A stretch of DNA of 64,000 nt from Ignavibacterium sp. (lineage in GTDB: Bacteria; Bacteroidota; Ignavibacteria; Ignavibacteriales; Ignavibacteriaceae), in the NCBI GenBank assembly GCA_032027145.1, contig JAVSMP010000001.1:3353116-3417115 (forward strand), written 5' to 3'. The notes under the pieces were generated by a model. It did no database searches. It saw only the letters and a list, made by a program, of their open reading frames with translations, and was not told where the DNA came from. Shown one piece after another: positions 36,245 through 45,195 of the stretch. The translations under genes were made by a program, and so were the position numbers. Every line of letters begins with the position of its first letter. Within the stretch, counting starts at the first letter, position 1.

Positions 36245-37485
36245 TTTAGTTTCCTCATCAAGGGCGATTGATCAACTAAAGTTTCAGGAGTTAATGAAGG
36301 AAAAACACTTTCTGCAATGTTCAGTAAATCAATAAACAAGCTGTTTAATAAGATCAATGATGGTTCATTTTGTTGTGCCATAATTGAATACAGCTTAACC
36401 GGTCTGTAAGGAACATCGCCAATGCCATCTTTATCAAGATCATAGCCGTCATATTTACTCCAGTAATTTGCATTAAACTGGTTAAAATTTTGTCTGCTGT
36501 TTGTTGACAGATCAAATGTATTTGCAATAAAATTGTTTGAACTGAAAATATTTTCCATCGAGTTTGCCATTAGTTTAATTGCCCAGCCGTTTTTTTCAAA
36601 CTGATTATAAAAAAACTCGGAGCCATCACAGCCTTCGATAAATATTCCTGTAGTATTTTCAATAAAATAATTTTTCAGAATTTTACTTCGGGAAATATCC
36701 TTAAGCAGCAAGCCATAGGAAGCAGGTCCCCAATTATTATTGAACATATTTCCTTCCATATCAACATAACGGGAATACATTACGGCAACTCCGGCACTAT
36801 TTTTTTCAAAATGATTTGTATAATATTTACAGCTGTCAGAAAACATAAAATGCAAACCATATCTTAAATTATTTACACCATAATTTTTACTGATGATTGT
36901 CTGCCTGACAAATTCAAGATAGATTCCATCGCGGTGCCCTTTTATTTTATTACCGGTTATCTGGCTGTCGCGGCAATACCATAAATGAATACCATTGCCG
37001 GATGAAGTTTCTTTTTTGCCATAAGCTTCAAAATAGTTGTTAAGCACTTTGCAGTTTCCGGATTTAGCCAGATAAACACCAAAGAAGTTTCCGAAGAATC
37101 TGCAGTCTGATACAATTCCGTTTTTTGTATTTTCAAATCTTACAGCAGCATTTTCTTTAAGATAACTAACACCGGCATTTTTAAATGTAATTCCGGAAAT
37201 TGAAACATCATCTGCATGGACAGTAAATATTTCATATTGATTATCACCGTCTATAACAGGATTATTTTCACCAATAAACTTTAACGGCTTTGTAATTATA
37301 ATGTTGCCTTCTTTGTAATAACCGGATTTGATTATTATCTCGTCGTAGGGTTTTGCAATTTCGATTGCTTTAGAGATAGAACTTACAGTAGTGTTTTTAT
37401 CTACAATAATTTTATCAGCATAAATCGTAATTTGAATTGCCAGCAGAAAAAAAAATAAACGCGATATTCTTAAATGAATTTTCAA
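36241..37485 (-). CDS. nosD: NosD, periplasmic beta-helix copper-centre assembly protein
   Basis: A 414-residue exported right-handed beta-helix (CASH/NosD) protein. The signal segment at residues 7-23 is followed by repeated Asn/Gly-rich rungs (GVYLAKSGNCKVLNNYFEAYG, GNGIHLWYCRDSQITGNKIKG, GIYLEFVRQTIISKNYG) and a C-terminal NANYWSKYDGYDLDKDGIGDVPYRP block, diagnostic of NosD. It acts in the periplasm with NosF and NosY. The start appears to be TTG at 37485, one base after the nosL stop, with only a weak ribosome site (AGAGAAATG). No ATG lies nearby in frame. Confidence 0.92.
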   Translation of the reverse strand: MKIHLRISRLFFFLLAIQITIYADKIIVDKNTTVSSISKAIEIAKPYDEIIIKSGYYKEGNIIITKPLKFIGENNPVIDGDNQYEIFTVHADDVSISGITFKNAGVSYLKENAAVRFENTKNGIVSDCRFFGNFFGVYLAKSGNCKVLNNYFEAYGKKETSSGNGIHLWYCRDSQITGNKIKGHRDGIYLEFVRQTIISKNYGVNNLRYGLHFMFSDSCKYYTNHFEKNSAGVAVMYSRYVDMEGNMFNNNWGPASYGLLLKDISRSKILKNYFIENTTGIFIEGCDGSEFFYNQFEKNGWAIKLMANSMENIFSSNNFIANTFDLSTNSRQNFNQFNANYWSKYDGYDLDKDGIGDVPYRPVKLYSIMAQQNEPSLILLNSLFIDLLNIAESVFPSLTPETLVDQSPLMRKLN

Positions 37486-37935
37486 TTACATTTCTCTTAC
37501 AAGATCAGACAGATCTTCAAACTTCAATTGTGTACCGCCAAACTCCTGCAGAACCGGATTTAACTGTGCTTCATTTTCAACAGCTAATACATTCAGCCCC
37601 ATCGGACTTCTCAAAGAATCATTCTTAAGATAGATAGCTGTTTCAGCATTAATAATATTTCCCGGGTCAGAATAATTACTTACCCAAAGAGAATGATAAT
37701 CATCTTTTGTCATTTTCTGATTTTCTAAATAGCCAACGAGACATTCAATCGAATCAAAAAAATAAATTTTACCTTTAGCTGTAACCATCTCTGAACCGTA
37801 ACGCTTATCCATAACAAGCATTTTGCAAAACTCACATTCATCTTCGCCATAGCTGATTGGTTTTGGTTCTTTACTGCATCCGACAAACAATATTGTTATC
37901 AGAACGAAAAAACTATATTTAAATTTATTTTGCAT
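37486..37935 (-). CDS. nosL: NosL copper chaperone lipoprotein
   Basis: A 149-residue outer-membrane or periplasmic lipoprotein. The signal peptide ends in the lipobox FVGC (Cys 20). The copper site is CEFCKMLVMD, the characteristic CxxCKM of NosL, followed by KRYGSEMVTAKGKIYFFDSIECLVGYL. It delivers copper for NosZ maturation. It overlaps the end of the upstream membrane-protein gene by 11 bases and abuts nosD. Confidence 0.92.
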   Translation of the reverse strand: MQNKFKYSFFVLITILFVGCSKEPKPISYGEDECEFCKMLVMDKRYGSEMVTAKGKIYFFDSIECLVGYLENQKMTKDDYHSLWVSNYSDPGNIINAETAIYLKNDSLRSPMGLNVLAVENEAQLNPVLQEFGGTQLKFEDLSDLVREM

Positions 37936-38506
37936 TTTTACTTTCTCTACTCAAATACAAAGCAGCAACATTTAAAAGAATCGAAATAAAAATTACAATA
38001 GCTGCAACAGATGGTAATGATGTTGCACTTATATTCAGTAATTGTTTGGAGCCGAATATTGGCGGCATATATGTCATTCCCGGCACTTTTATCGGTGCAT
38101 TCGGGTTTAAATTATGTCCGTAATCATAAGCCCACATATAAAAATCATATATGCCGATTGCCCCGAGTATAACAAAAAGTATCAGCCAGATGTAGATTAG
38201 CTTTTTATTTTTCAGATAAGCATTTAACAAACCAAATAGAATCATAAAAATCATGATATAGGGCATAATTTCTAATTCCGGTATTGCATCCGGCTCAATT
38301 ACTTTCATACCGATATAATGATTAAGTCCATTAATATTTTGCAGGTCGTTTGGTCTAAGCCCTGAAATTTCATTCAGCCAGATTCTTAAACCAAGTCCTT
38401 CAGGATACTGTGGTGCATCAAGATCAATCGTCCAGAGCGGAAAGAAAAAGGTAAGAATTAGTATTACTGCGCCAATGGCAATTAAAGCAGCCGATTTAGT
38501 TTTCAT
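37925..38506 (-). CDS. Membrane protein of the nos operon, function unknown
   Basis: A 193-residue protein with four membrane helices: SAALIAIGAVILILTFFFPL, IMPYIMIFMILFGLLNAYL, LIYIWLILFVILGAIGIYDF and SVAAIVIFISILLNVAALYL. Conserved-looking extracytoplasmic loops contain WTIDLDAPQYPEGLGLRIW and PGMTYMPPIFGSKQLLN. Proteins of this size and layout sit between nosZ and nosL in nos clusters of Bacteroidota relatives. No enzymatic motif is visible. Copper handling or NosZ maturation is inferred only from position. The ATG at 38506 follows GAGGAAAAT and lies just beyond a strong hairpin. Confidence 0.7.
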   Translation of the reverse strand: MKTKSAALIAIGAVILILTFFFPLWTIDLDAPQYPEGLGLRIWLNEISGLRPNDLQNINGLNHYIGMKVIEPDAIPELEIMPYIMIFMILFGLLNAYLKNKKLIYIWLILFVILGAIGIYDFYMWAYDYGHNLNPNAPIKVPGMTYMPPIFGSKQLLNISATSLPSVAAIVIFISILLNVAALYLSRESKNAK

Positions 38507-38514
38507 ATTTTCCT

Positions 38515-38550
38515 CAAAAAAGAAGAGGAACTGTTTTTCCAGTTCCTCTT
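38515..38550 (-). terminator. Hairpin with T-run between nosZ and the downstream nos genes
   Basis: On the minus strand AAGAGGAACTG pairs with CAGTTCCTCTT (an 11-bp perfect stem, 38523-38533 with 38540-38550), followed by CTTTTTT. It fits an intrinsic terminator. Because the maturation genes follow directly, partial termination that lets nosZ be expressed more than the accessory genes is the likely role. Confidence 0.75.
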
Positions 38551-38560
38551 TAACAACTCA

Positions 38561-40519
38561 TTATTTTCCTAAACTGTAAGATAGTTGGATATTTGAATTA
38601 GCCGGTGATACTCTTATGTATCCCTGCATTTCCTGATGTAATGCTGAACAGAAATCTGAACAGTAAAATGGAAATACACCAACTTTCTTCGGTTCCCATT
38701 TAATTGAAAGTGTTTGACCGGGCATTATCAACAACTCAGAATTATTCATTCCTTTCATTGCAAAACCATGCGGTATATCCCAATCCTGTTCAAGATTTGT
38801 AACGTGGAAGTAAACCACATCGCCAATCTTTATACCTTCGATATTATCCGGTGAAAAATGACTTCTTATTGCAGACATATAAATGTGAACTTCATTACCC
38901 TTTCTTTCAACACGGGTGTCTTTCTCAGATTTAACTGCATAAGGATTTCCGTTATCTTCAATCCTGTATATTTTCTGAGAGTTTTTCATAATAAGCTCTG
39001 CAGGAATAGCCTGTGCATAATGCGGCTCGCCGACAGTTGGGAAGTCAAGCAATAATTTCATTTTATCGCCGGTGATATCAATCAGTTGGGCTGATTGTGT
39101 AAGCTCCGGACCAGTTGGCAGATATCTATCCTTTGTAATTTTATTTAGAGCTATAACATATTTACCCCAGGGTTTCTTACTATCGCCGCCGGGAATACAT
39201 AAATGCCCGATTGAATAATAAGTCGGGATTCTGTCAACAACTTCCCATGTACCTAATTTCCACTTAACAATTTCTGATGAAATAAATGATGAGGTGTAAG
39301 CATAACCGTTACCGTCAAATTCAGTATGCAATGGACCAAGCCCTGGATTTGAAACTTCGCCTGCAACAACAGCATCATATTTTAGAATAGGTATTCCATT
39401 GATTTCACCATCAAACTGTTTATCTTCGATAGCCTTTATCATTTTATCAAATGAATGAACGGGAATAACAGTAGCTAACTTGCCACCTGCAACGATATAT
39501 TGACCGGTTGGATCAACATCCACTCCGTGAGGTGATTTTGGAGTAGGCAGATAATAAATCATTCCGGGACAGTCTTTCGGATCAAGAACTTTTACCTGTT
39601 TATTAAGCTGGCTGACTGCAGTATGGGTTTTTTCATCCACATAATTTCTATAATACTCTGCAGAAACAGTTTTAGCTTTACCTTCCTTAAGATATTGTTC
39701 AGCTTTTTTCCAATTGATAGCAGCAATAAAATCTTTATCATTTTTTGAAGCATTAATTTCCAACAGTGTATTTGCCTGCTCTGAATTATAACTTGTAAAG
39801 AAAGCCCAATCGTGTGAAGGACCTTTACCTGCATGAGCAAGATCGTAATTAAAACCGGGAACAATTATTTGAAATTCCAGATTCATGTTTTCCGTTTGCG
39901 GATCAAGCTTAATAAAACTAATAGTTCCCTTAAAATTTTCTTTATATGATGAAATTGACACATCACTTTGCGGGATCGGAACACTGAATCTTGTAGAAGC
40001 AACTATATATTCTGTATTCTCTGTTACAAAAGGCGAACCGTGATTACCTGCTGAATTTGGTATTTCAATTATCTCTTTCGTTTCAAATTCTTTCAGATCA
40101 ATTCTTGCAACACGCGGAGTATTATTTCCGTTAATAAAAATAAATCTTCCATCAGGAACACCATCTGTCATTGAAAGCTCCGGATGATGAGAGTCATCCC
40201 ATGGAATAAATCCATAAGTAGTGTTAAGCATTGCTTTTGTTTCTTCAGAATATCCGTAACCTGTTTCAGGATTCTGTGAGAAAACCGATATGGTTTTGAA
40301 ATGTCTTCCTGAAGGAAGCCCATACACTCCCATTTGCCCGCTAAACCCTCCAGAAGTAAACAAATAAAACTCATCATAATTACCTGGGGCAACATAAACT
40401 CTTTCAGCTTCGTTACCTGATAATGAGCTTTTGGACTGATTACATCCTACATAAGCCAGGACAATCAGCAACATAGCTCCAAATGCACCAAATAGAAATT
40501 TTTTTGAAATGTTTTTCAT
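38561..40519 (-). CDS. nosZ: Nitrous oxide reductase, clade II (Sec-dependent)
   Basis: A 652-residue copper enzyme reducing N2O to N2. The signal is a Sec/lipoprotein type (LLIVLAYVGC, Cys 26) with no twin-arginine motif, which marks clade II. CuZ His ligands are visible in the propeller: DDSHHPEL, AGNHGSPF, SPHGVDVD, GPLHTEFD, GHLCIP and EPHYAQ. The C-terminal cupredoxin domain holds CuA: IPHGFAMKG and FYCSDFCSALHQEM (C620, C624, H628, M631). It follows the cytochrome c gene by 21 bp and should be fed electrons by it. The stop is followed by a strong hairpin with a T-run. Confidence 0.97.
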   Translation of the reverse strand: MKNISKKFLFGAFGAMLLIVLAYVGCNQSKSSLSGNEAERVYVAPGNYDEFYLFTSGGFSGQMGVYGLPSGRHFKTISVFSQNPETGYGYSEETKAMLNTTYGFIPWDDSHHPELSMTDGVPDGRFIFINGNNTPRVARIDLKEFETKEIIEIPNSAGNHGSPFVTENTEYIVASTRFSVPIPQSDVSISSYKENFKGTISFIKLDPQTENMNLEFQIIVPGFNYDLAHAGKGPSHDWAFFTSYNSEQANTLLEINASKNDKDFIAAINWKKAEQYLKEGKAKTVSAEYYRNYVDEKTHTAVSQLNKQVKVLDPKDCPGMIYYLPTPKSPHGVDVDPTGQYIVAGGKLATVIPVHSFDKMIKAIEDKQFDGEINGIPILKYDAVVAGEVSNPGLGPLHTEFDGNGYAYTSSFISSEIVKWKLGTWEVVDRIPTYYSIGHLCIPGGDSKKPWGKYVIALNKITKDRYLPTGPELTQSAQLIDITGDKMKLLLDFPTVGEPHYAQAIPAELIMKNSQKIYRIEDNGNPYAVKSEKDTRVERKGNEVHIYMSAIRSHFSPDNIEGIKIGDVVYFHVTNLEQDWDIPHGFAMKGMNNSELLIMPGQTLSIKWEPKKVGVFPFYCSDFCSALHQEMQGYIRVSPANSNIQLSYSLGK

Positions 40520-40540
40520 AAGCGCTCCCTTTTATTAGTT

Positions 40541-41029
40541 TTATTTTTCTTCAGCTACTTTTCTAAAATAATCAAGTAATGCCTTAGCATCATCAATAGT
40601 AAGATTTTGATTCGGCATAGGCGTCATATATTCAGCAAGCAATTTCTTTGCTTCAGGGTGTCTATGAAGGTTTTCATCCGGATTTAACATATAGTTTATT
40701 ATGTATTCCGGGGTTCTCCTTTTGATTATATCTCTTTGTGCAGGACCGACATATCGTTCATCTAATTTATGACACGCTGCACATTTTGTATCAAATATTT
40801 CCTGCCCTTTTTTTACAAGTAGCGGATCAATTGGTCCTAAGTCTAATTTTTTCTTAACCGGACCGATACCGTTTTCAAGTTCAAAGTCTGTAAGTCCGCT
40901 TGCATTTTCTTTTTTATCAGTATTAGAATTTTCCTTATTGGTGTTATCACCACAAGATATTAACGCAACTAATCCAAAAACCAGCAGCAAGGTAAATAAT
41001 AATTTTCCTTTCGATGAAAGTAAGAACAT
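40541..41029 (-). CDS. Lipoprotein cytochrome c of the nos operon
   Basis: A 162-residue monoheme cytochrome. The signal peptide ends in the lipobox LISC (Cys 26). A polar linker (residues 27-60) is followed by a class I domain with CAACH (83-87) and a likely Met ligand in YMTPMPNQN. It is the first gene of the nos operon, 21 bp upstream of nosZ, and most probably the immediate electron donor to the CuA centre (NosC-like role). The domain resembles the cytochrome tail of the membrane protein at 14676-15950. Confidence 0.9.
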   Translation of the reverse strand: MFLLSSKGKLLFTLLLVFGLVALISCGDNTNKENSNTDKKENASGLTDFELENGIGPVKKKLDLGPIDPLLVKKGQEIFDTKCAACHKLDERYVGPAQRDIIKRRTPEYIINYMLNPDENLHRHPEAKKLLAEYMTPMPNQNLTIDDAKALLDYFRKVAEEK

Positions 41030-41100
41030 AAATACTCCTTATAAGTTAATTTAAGATTTTTTCTATGATTGTAATTTAAGGAACGATTATACTTTTTATC

Positions 41101-41132
41101 AAAAAAATATAATCGGATTTTTTACTCCGATT
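41101..41132 (-). terminator. Intrinsic terminator after the GAF gene
   Basis: On the minus strand AATCGGA (41132-41126) pairs with TCCGATT (41117-41111) around an AT-rich loop, followed by ATATTTTTTT. It lies 11 bp beyond the GAF-protein stop codon and separates that operon from the nos operon. Confidence 0.7.
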
Positions 41133-41143
41133 AAATTAAAAAG

Positions 41144-41674
41144 TTATTTGAAATTTGTCAAATTTGCTTTATCAGGATTCACAAAATTTTCATTCAAAGA
41201 GATTTCTTTTAACGAATTAAAGATCAATTCACACTCTTTTTTATCCTTTTCTGTAATTCTATTGAAATAAATACAGATTACATTTGTTACTTTCTCCCCT
41301 TGAATAATCGGGATGCTTATAGAAGAATTCAATCCGGATTTGATCAATATATCATTTCTTAAGAAAGTACGTTCATTCAGTAAATCTTCAAACACTACTG
41401 GGAGCTTTTTTTCCCAGGCTTTTCCGATAATTCCTATTCCGTTTGCAAATTTAAAATATGAACTATACTTAGAGAACTTTTCAAAATAACTGTCATTGTT
41501 ACTCCAATAACCAGCCCAAACCATAAACTTATTTGATTGAGCTAATTGCCAAATCTCAGAATAGCGCCAGTTATTTATACTGCAGATTTTTTTTTGAAAA
41601 TATATTAATGAAGATATTGTATTCCCCCATTCACTCAACTCAGATATTATTTTTGTGTATTTGTTCTCTTCCAT
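41144..41674 (-). CDS. GAF-domain protein
   Basis: A 176-residue cytoplasmic protein. From about residue 25 it has a GAF fold pattern: NNWRYSEIWQLAQSNKFMVW, then GIGIIGKAWEKKLPVVFEDL and GLNSSISIPIIQGEKVTNVICIYF. No output domain is attached, so it may be a stand-alone sensor or an adaptor. GAF folds bind cyclic nucleotides, heme or small ligands, or act in NO sensing (as in NorR). Here the ligand is unknown. It lies 9 bp after the cupin gene, in a two-gene operon whose upstream DNA holds a TTGACTTAAGTCA palindrome. Confidence 0.75.
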   Translation of the reverse strand: MEENKYTKIISELSEWGNTISSLIYFQKKICSINNWRYSEIWQLAQSNKFMVWAGYWSNNDSYFEKFSKYSSYFKFANGIGIIGKAWEKKLPVVFEDLLNERTFLRNDILIKSGLNSSISIPIIQGEKVTNVICIYFNRITEKDKKECELIFNSLKEISLNENFVNPDKANLTNFK

Positions 41675-41683
41675 TTGCGCGAT

Positions 41684-41998
41684 TTACTTTATCATTGTTA
41701 ACAACATCTTAGAATTAGACATTGCTTTCAATCCATGTGGAATGTCCGCAGGCATAATCAGATATTCACCTTTCTTTATGTAGTGCGGATTTCCTCCGAT
41801 TGTTATCTCCATTTCACCATCAGCCAAATAAACTATAGCTTCATAAGGTGATGTGTGTTCAGTTAAAGATTCATCTTTGGAAAAAGCGAACAATGTAATG
41901 TTTCCATTTGGTTTTTTAACTATCTGCTTACTCACAATTGAACCATCCTGATAGTTAATTGCTTCAATTAATTTTTCGTGTTTAATTATTTCTGACAT
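41684..41998 (-). CDS. Small cupin protein
   Basis: A 104-residue single-domain cupin. SLTEHTSPYEAIVYLADGEMEITIGG is cupin motif 1 and IKKGEYLIMPADIPHGLKA is motif 2; together they give a His/Glu/His metal site. One of three small cupins in this 16-kb block (others at 49866 and 51637), all beside putative NO-stress genes. The substrate is unknown. It is the first gene of an operon with the GAF protein. The ATG at 41998 is clear. Confidence 0.82.
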   Translation of the reverse strand: MSEIIKHEKLIEAINYQDGSIVSKQIVKKPNGNITLFAFSKDESLTEHTSPYEAIVYLADGEMEITIGGNPHYIKKGEYLIMPADIPHGLKAMSNSKMLLTMIK

Positions 41999-43092
41999 CT
42001 TTTTTTTTGATTTAGTTGAGCAAAGATAATGATTATTGATTTAATCATCATGCTGAAAAAGTATTAAAAATTAACCAAAAACAGTACAATCATTCAAATA
42101 TTACAACTGCTTGTGTATTAAATGCTGTGCTGGTTATTCTTTCTATTTTTAAAATGAACAACCGGTTTTAATTTCTAAAAAAAACACTTAAAAAATAATC
42201 TTTCCATAAAATCTATTCCTTGACTTAAGTCAGGTTTGCGTAGTTCTGATTCTCAAATTACACCCTATGTTGAATACAGCTTATTTAGTCAAAGAAATAG
42301 AAACAGTAACAATTTATTTTATTGGGATATATATAAATACAAATCCTTATCAGTATATGCTGTTGAATAATTGATAACCATTATGCAGGATTTTTTTATG
42401 AATTATTCATAATAACTAAAAAAGGCGGATATGTTGTGTTTGAAGTTGGAATAGTTAAAAATAGAAAAGAAAAGCTTGATGAACACATTTTGCCTTTAGG
42501 AGTTAAAGCCGGTTTTAAGGCAATAGCTTTTGCAATTAAACAATGACAATAAGCGAACTAACACAAACAGAATCGTGTTGTTTAAAATAGAATAAAAATA
42601 TCCACAAGAAATTATCAATACACTGTAATCGCAATAATGAAGATATCGAATAATCTTTAATTATTTTAATTCATTGTTGAACGGTTTTATTTGCTTGATC
42701 AAACAACTAAACTACTCACCTCTTCTCTTACTAAGTGCAGTGGCTGGTGGATGACAGTTTAACTTTACATTGATACAAAGGTAGTAAAGCTGATAAAATC
42801 GAAGCTGGTACAAAAGTTTATATTACAGGTTGAGTAACGAAGAAAGAAACTAACTATACACCCAAACAGGATTTTGGCGTTAAGTTATCTGATCACAATG
42901 TTTACAAATATTTCCATATTCAGAAATAAATTTATATGATATGAATACTCCAAAAGTGGAAATTATAATTACAAAAGAAGTAAATGGGACTAGTCAAAAT
43001 CCTGCCAGAATTTAAAAGTGCTGCAGTTCAGGTTGTTATTAAATTATAACCTGTAAAGCAGCACTAAACAATTACAAAAAAATTTCCTCTAT
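41999..43092. other. 1.1-kb region without an intact gene, apparently decayed coding DNA
   Basis: Between the cupin start and the end of the folate-ligase gene. Several plus-strand stretches read like protein but are broken by stops and frame changes: 42427-42546 (EKLDEHILPLGVKAGFKAIAF), 42776-42838 (KADKIEAGTKVYITG) and 42938-43010 (MNTPKVEIIITKEVNGTSQN). I cannot name the source genes. The region also holds a TTGACTTAAGTCA palindrome at 42220. A long inverted repeat at 43018-43067 (GTGCTGC/GCAGCAC with inner AGGTT/AACCT) may terminate the folate-ligase transcript. Confidence 0.5.
42220..42233. promoter_or_regulatory. TTGACTTAAGTCA palindrome 1 (Crp/Fnr-type operator)
   Basis: TTGACTTAAGTCAG, with a perfect TGACTTAAGTCA dyad, 222 bp upstream of the cupin-GAF operon. 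The two other perfect copies (47951 and 56869) are also intergenic and upstream of minus-strand genes in the same block. The TTGAC-N4-GTCA layout fits Crp/Fnr-family regulators of the DNR/NnrR/HcpR kind. One such regulator is encoded at 57011-57712. Confidence 0.55.
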
Positions 43093-44775
43093 TTAAAACA
43101 ATCCGATTATTTCTCCTTCTTCGGTTACATCCATTTTTGCAGCAGCGGGTATCTTTGGTAAACCCGGCATCAACATCATATCACCGCAAACAACTACTAA
43201 AAATCCTGCTCCAGCAGAAAGATTAACATCACTAACAGTCAAAACCCACTCATCAGGTACACCAATAACTTTTGGATTATCTGATAGAGACATCTGTGTC
43301 TTAGCAATACAGATTGGTAAATTTCCAAAACCAGACTGGACAAATTTTTCTATTTTAGCCTTTGCACGTTTTTCAAAATAAACATCTTTAGCTCCGTAAA
43401 TATTTGAAGAAAGGGCACGAATCTTTTCTTCAACTGACATATCAAGTTCATACATAAATTTCTTTTGCGGATTTTTATTTGCTTCGACTAATTTTATTGT
43501 CTTTTCTGCTAACTCAATTGTTCCTTTGCCGCCCTTGGCATAAGCTTCATGAGGGGCAACTTCAACACCAAGTTTTTCGCACAATTCAGTAATCATCTTT
43601 ATTTCATCAGGAGTATCTTTTGGGAACCTGTTGATTGCAACAATAACCGGAACACCAAACTTTTTCATATTCTTTATGTGAACTTCAAGATTACCTAAAC
43701 CTTTTTTAAATGCTTGGGGATTTTCTTCATACAACAGCGATTCGGGTTTTGATTTTACTCCGCCGTGATATTTGATAGCTCTGCACGTAGCAACAATTAC
43801 AACTGCTGATGGCCACATCGGATTTTTTCGACATACAATATCAAAAAATTTCTCTGCACCCAAGTCTGAACCAAATCCGCACTCTGTAACGACATAATCA
43901 GCAAGCTTAAGTGCAATTTTATCAGCAATAACACTATTAGTACCATGAGCGATATTTGCAAAAGGACCAGCGTGAACTAAAGCCGGAGTATTTTCATTAG
44001 TCTGAACAAGATTTGGCATAATAGCATCATTAAGTAAAACTGCCATTGCATTATTAGCCTGAAGATCCTTGGCGTGCACTATCTCCTGCTTGTGATTATA
44101 TCCAACAGCAATTTCACCAAGTCGTCTTTTTAAATCTGTCCGTGATTCTGCCAATGCAAGAATAGCCATTACTTCAGACGCAGCAGTAATTACAAATCCG
44201 GTTTCTCTCGGCACTCCATTGACACGACCGCCTAATCCAACAACTATCTGACGCAGTGCTCTGTCATTCATATCCATTGTTCTATTCCAGAGAATATTTG
44301 TAACATCAATACCAAGATCGTTTCCTTTGAGTATATGATTATCAAGCATAGCAGCAAGCAGATTATGTGCAGCAGTGATTGCACCAAAGTCACCGTTAAA
44401 ATGGAGATTAATCATTTCCATCGGCAAAACCTGCGAATGTCCTCCGCCGGCAGCACCACCCTTCATACCGAAAACCGGACCAACAGAAGGCTCGCGTATA
44501 GCAATAATTCCTTTTTTACCTAATTGATTTAATGCCTGCCCTAATCCGATTGTTGTTAATGTTTTACCTTCTCCAAAATTGGTAGGACTCATCGCAGTAA
44601 CTAAGATAAGTTTACCATCAGGATTGTTTTTAAGTTTATCAAGAACATTTAGTTTGATCTTGCCGGTGTATTTACCATAATAATCAAAATCATCCTCAGA
44701 TATTCCTAATTGATCAATTATTTCTTTGATACTTTTTAGTTTTACCTGGCGTGATATTTCTAGATCTGTAGGCAT
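43093..44775 (-). CDS. fhs: Formate-tetrahydrofolate ligase
   Basis: A 560-residue ATP-dependent enzyme forming 10-formyl-tetrahydrofolate for one-carbon metabolism. Signatures: the P-loop region SPTNFGEGKTLTTIGLGQALN, the REPSVGPVFGMKGGAAGGGHSQV stretch, and LVHAGPFANIAHGTNSVIAD. Length matches the usual 555-560 residues. It is a single gene with housekeeping function, flanked by about 1.1 kb of decayed DNA on one side and 0.4 kb of AT-rich DNA on the other. The ATG at 44775 is preceded by AAGGGAGTAATT. Confidence 0.96.
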   Translation of the reverse strand: MPTDLEISRQVKLKSIKEIIDQLGISEDDFDYYGKYTGKIKLNVLDKLKNNPDGKLILVTAMSPTNFGEGKTLTTIGLGQALNQLGKKGIIAIREPSVGPVFGMKGGAAGGGHSQVLPMEMINLHFNGDFGAITAAHNLLAAMLDNHILKGNDLGIDVTNILWNRTMDMNDRALRQIVVGLGGRVNGVPRETGFVITAASEVMAILALAESRTDLKRRLGEIAVGYNHKQEIVHAKDLQANNAMAVLLNDAIMPNLVQTNENTPALVHAGPFANIAHGTNSVIADKIALKLADYVVTECGFGSDLGAEKFFDIVCRKNPMWPSAVVIVATCRAIKYHGGVKSKPESLLYEENPQAFKKGLGNLEVHIKNMKKFGVPVIVAINRFPKDTPDEIKMITELCEKLGVEVAPHEAYAKGGKGTIELAEKTIKLVEANKNPQKKFMYELDMSVEEKIRALSSNIYGAKDVYFEKRAKAKIEKFVQSGFGNLPICIAKTQMSLSDNPKVIGVPDEWVLTVSDVNLSAGAGFLVVVCGDMMLMPGLPKIPAAAKMDVTEEGEIIGLF

Positions 44776-45195
44776 AATTACTCCCTTATAATTTTATAAT
44801 AGCACAAATAATTAAGGTAAAAAGCAATTTTCTTTCTTTTACATCTGATCATTTAGTTTATTCTTGTGTGGAAGATCAATATTTCTATGATACTTAACAA
44901 GAAAGAAAAATTGTTTTAATTACCGTTACAAATATCATAAAAATTATAATCATTAAATAAGAATTCCTGATTAATACTTTGTTGAGAAAGACAGATTTAA
45001 GCGGGGTTTATTTACAAGTGGTGTTAATGATGTTGCTACAAATAAATTAATCTTCTTCAAAAGAATTCATCTTTGAATATGTACAGTTTTGATTTTACTC
45101 AGACTGTCATTATCAGCAAAATAAATTCTTTAGAAAAATAACAGTCTTCTGTGTCAGTGAATGCAATTATGCCAAATAAGCAGTTGGAAGTTATC
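44776..45195. other. 420-bp intergenic region upstream of fhs
   Basis: AT-rich DNA holding the fhs promoter and the end of the methyltransferase transcript. No RNA structure, operator palindrome or convincing coding sequence is visible. A short plus-strand stretch near 44998-45075 reads as a plausible peptide before a stop, but carries no recognisable motif. Confidence 0.5.
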
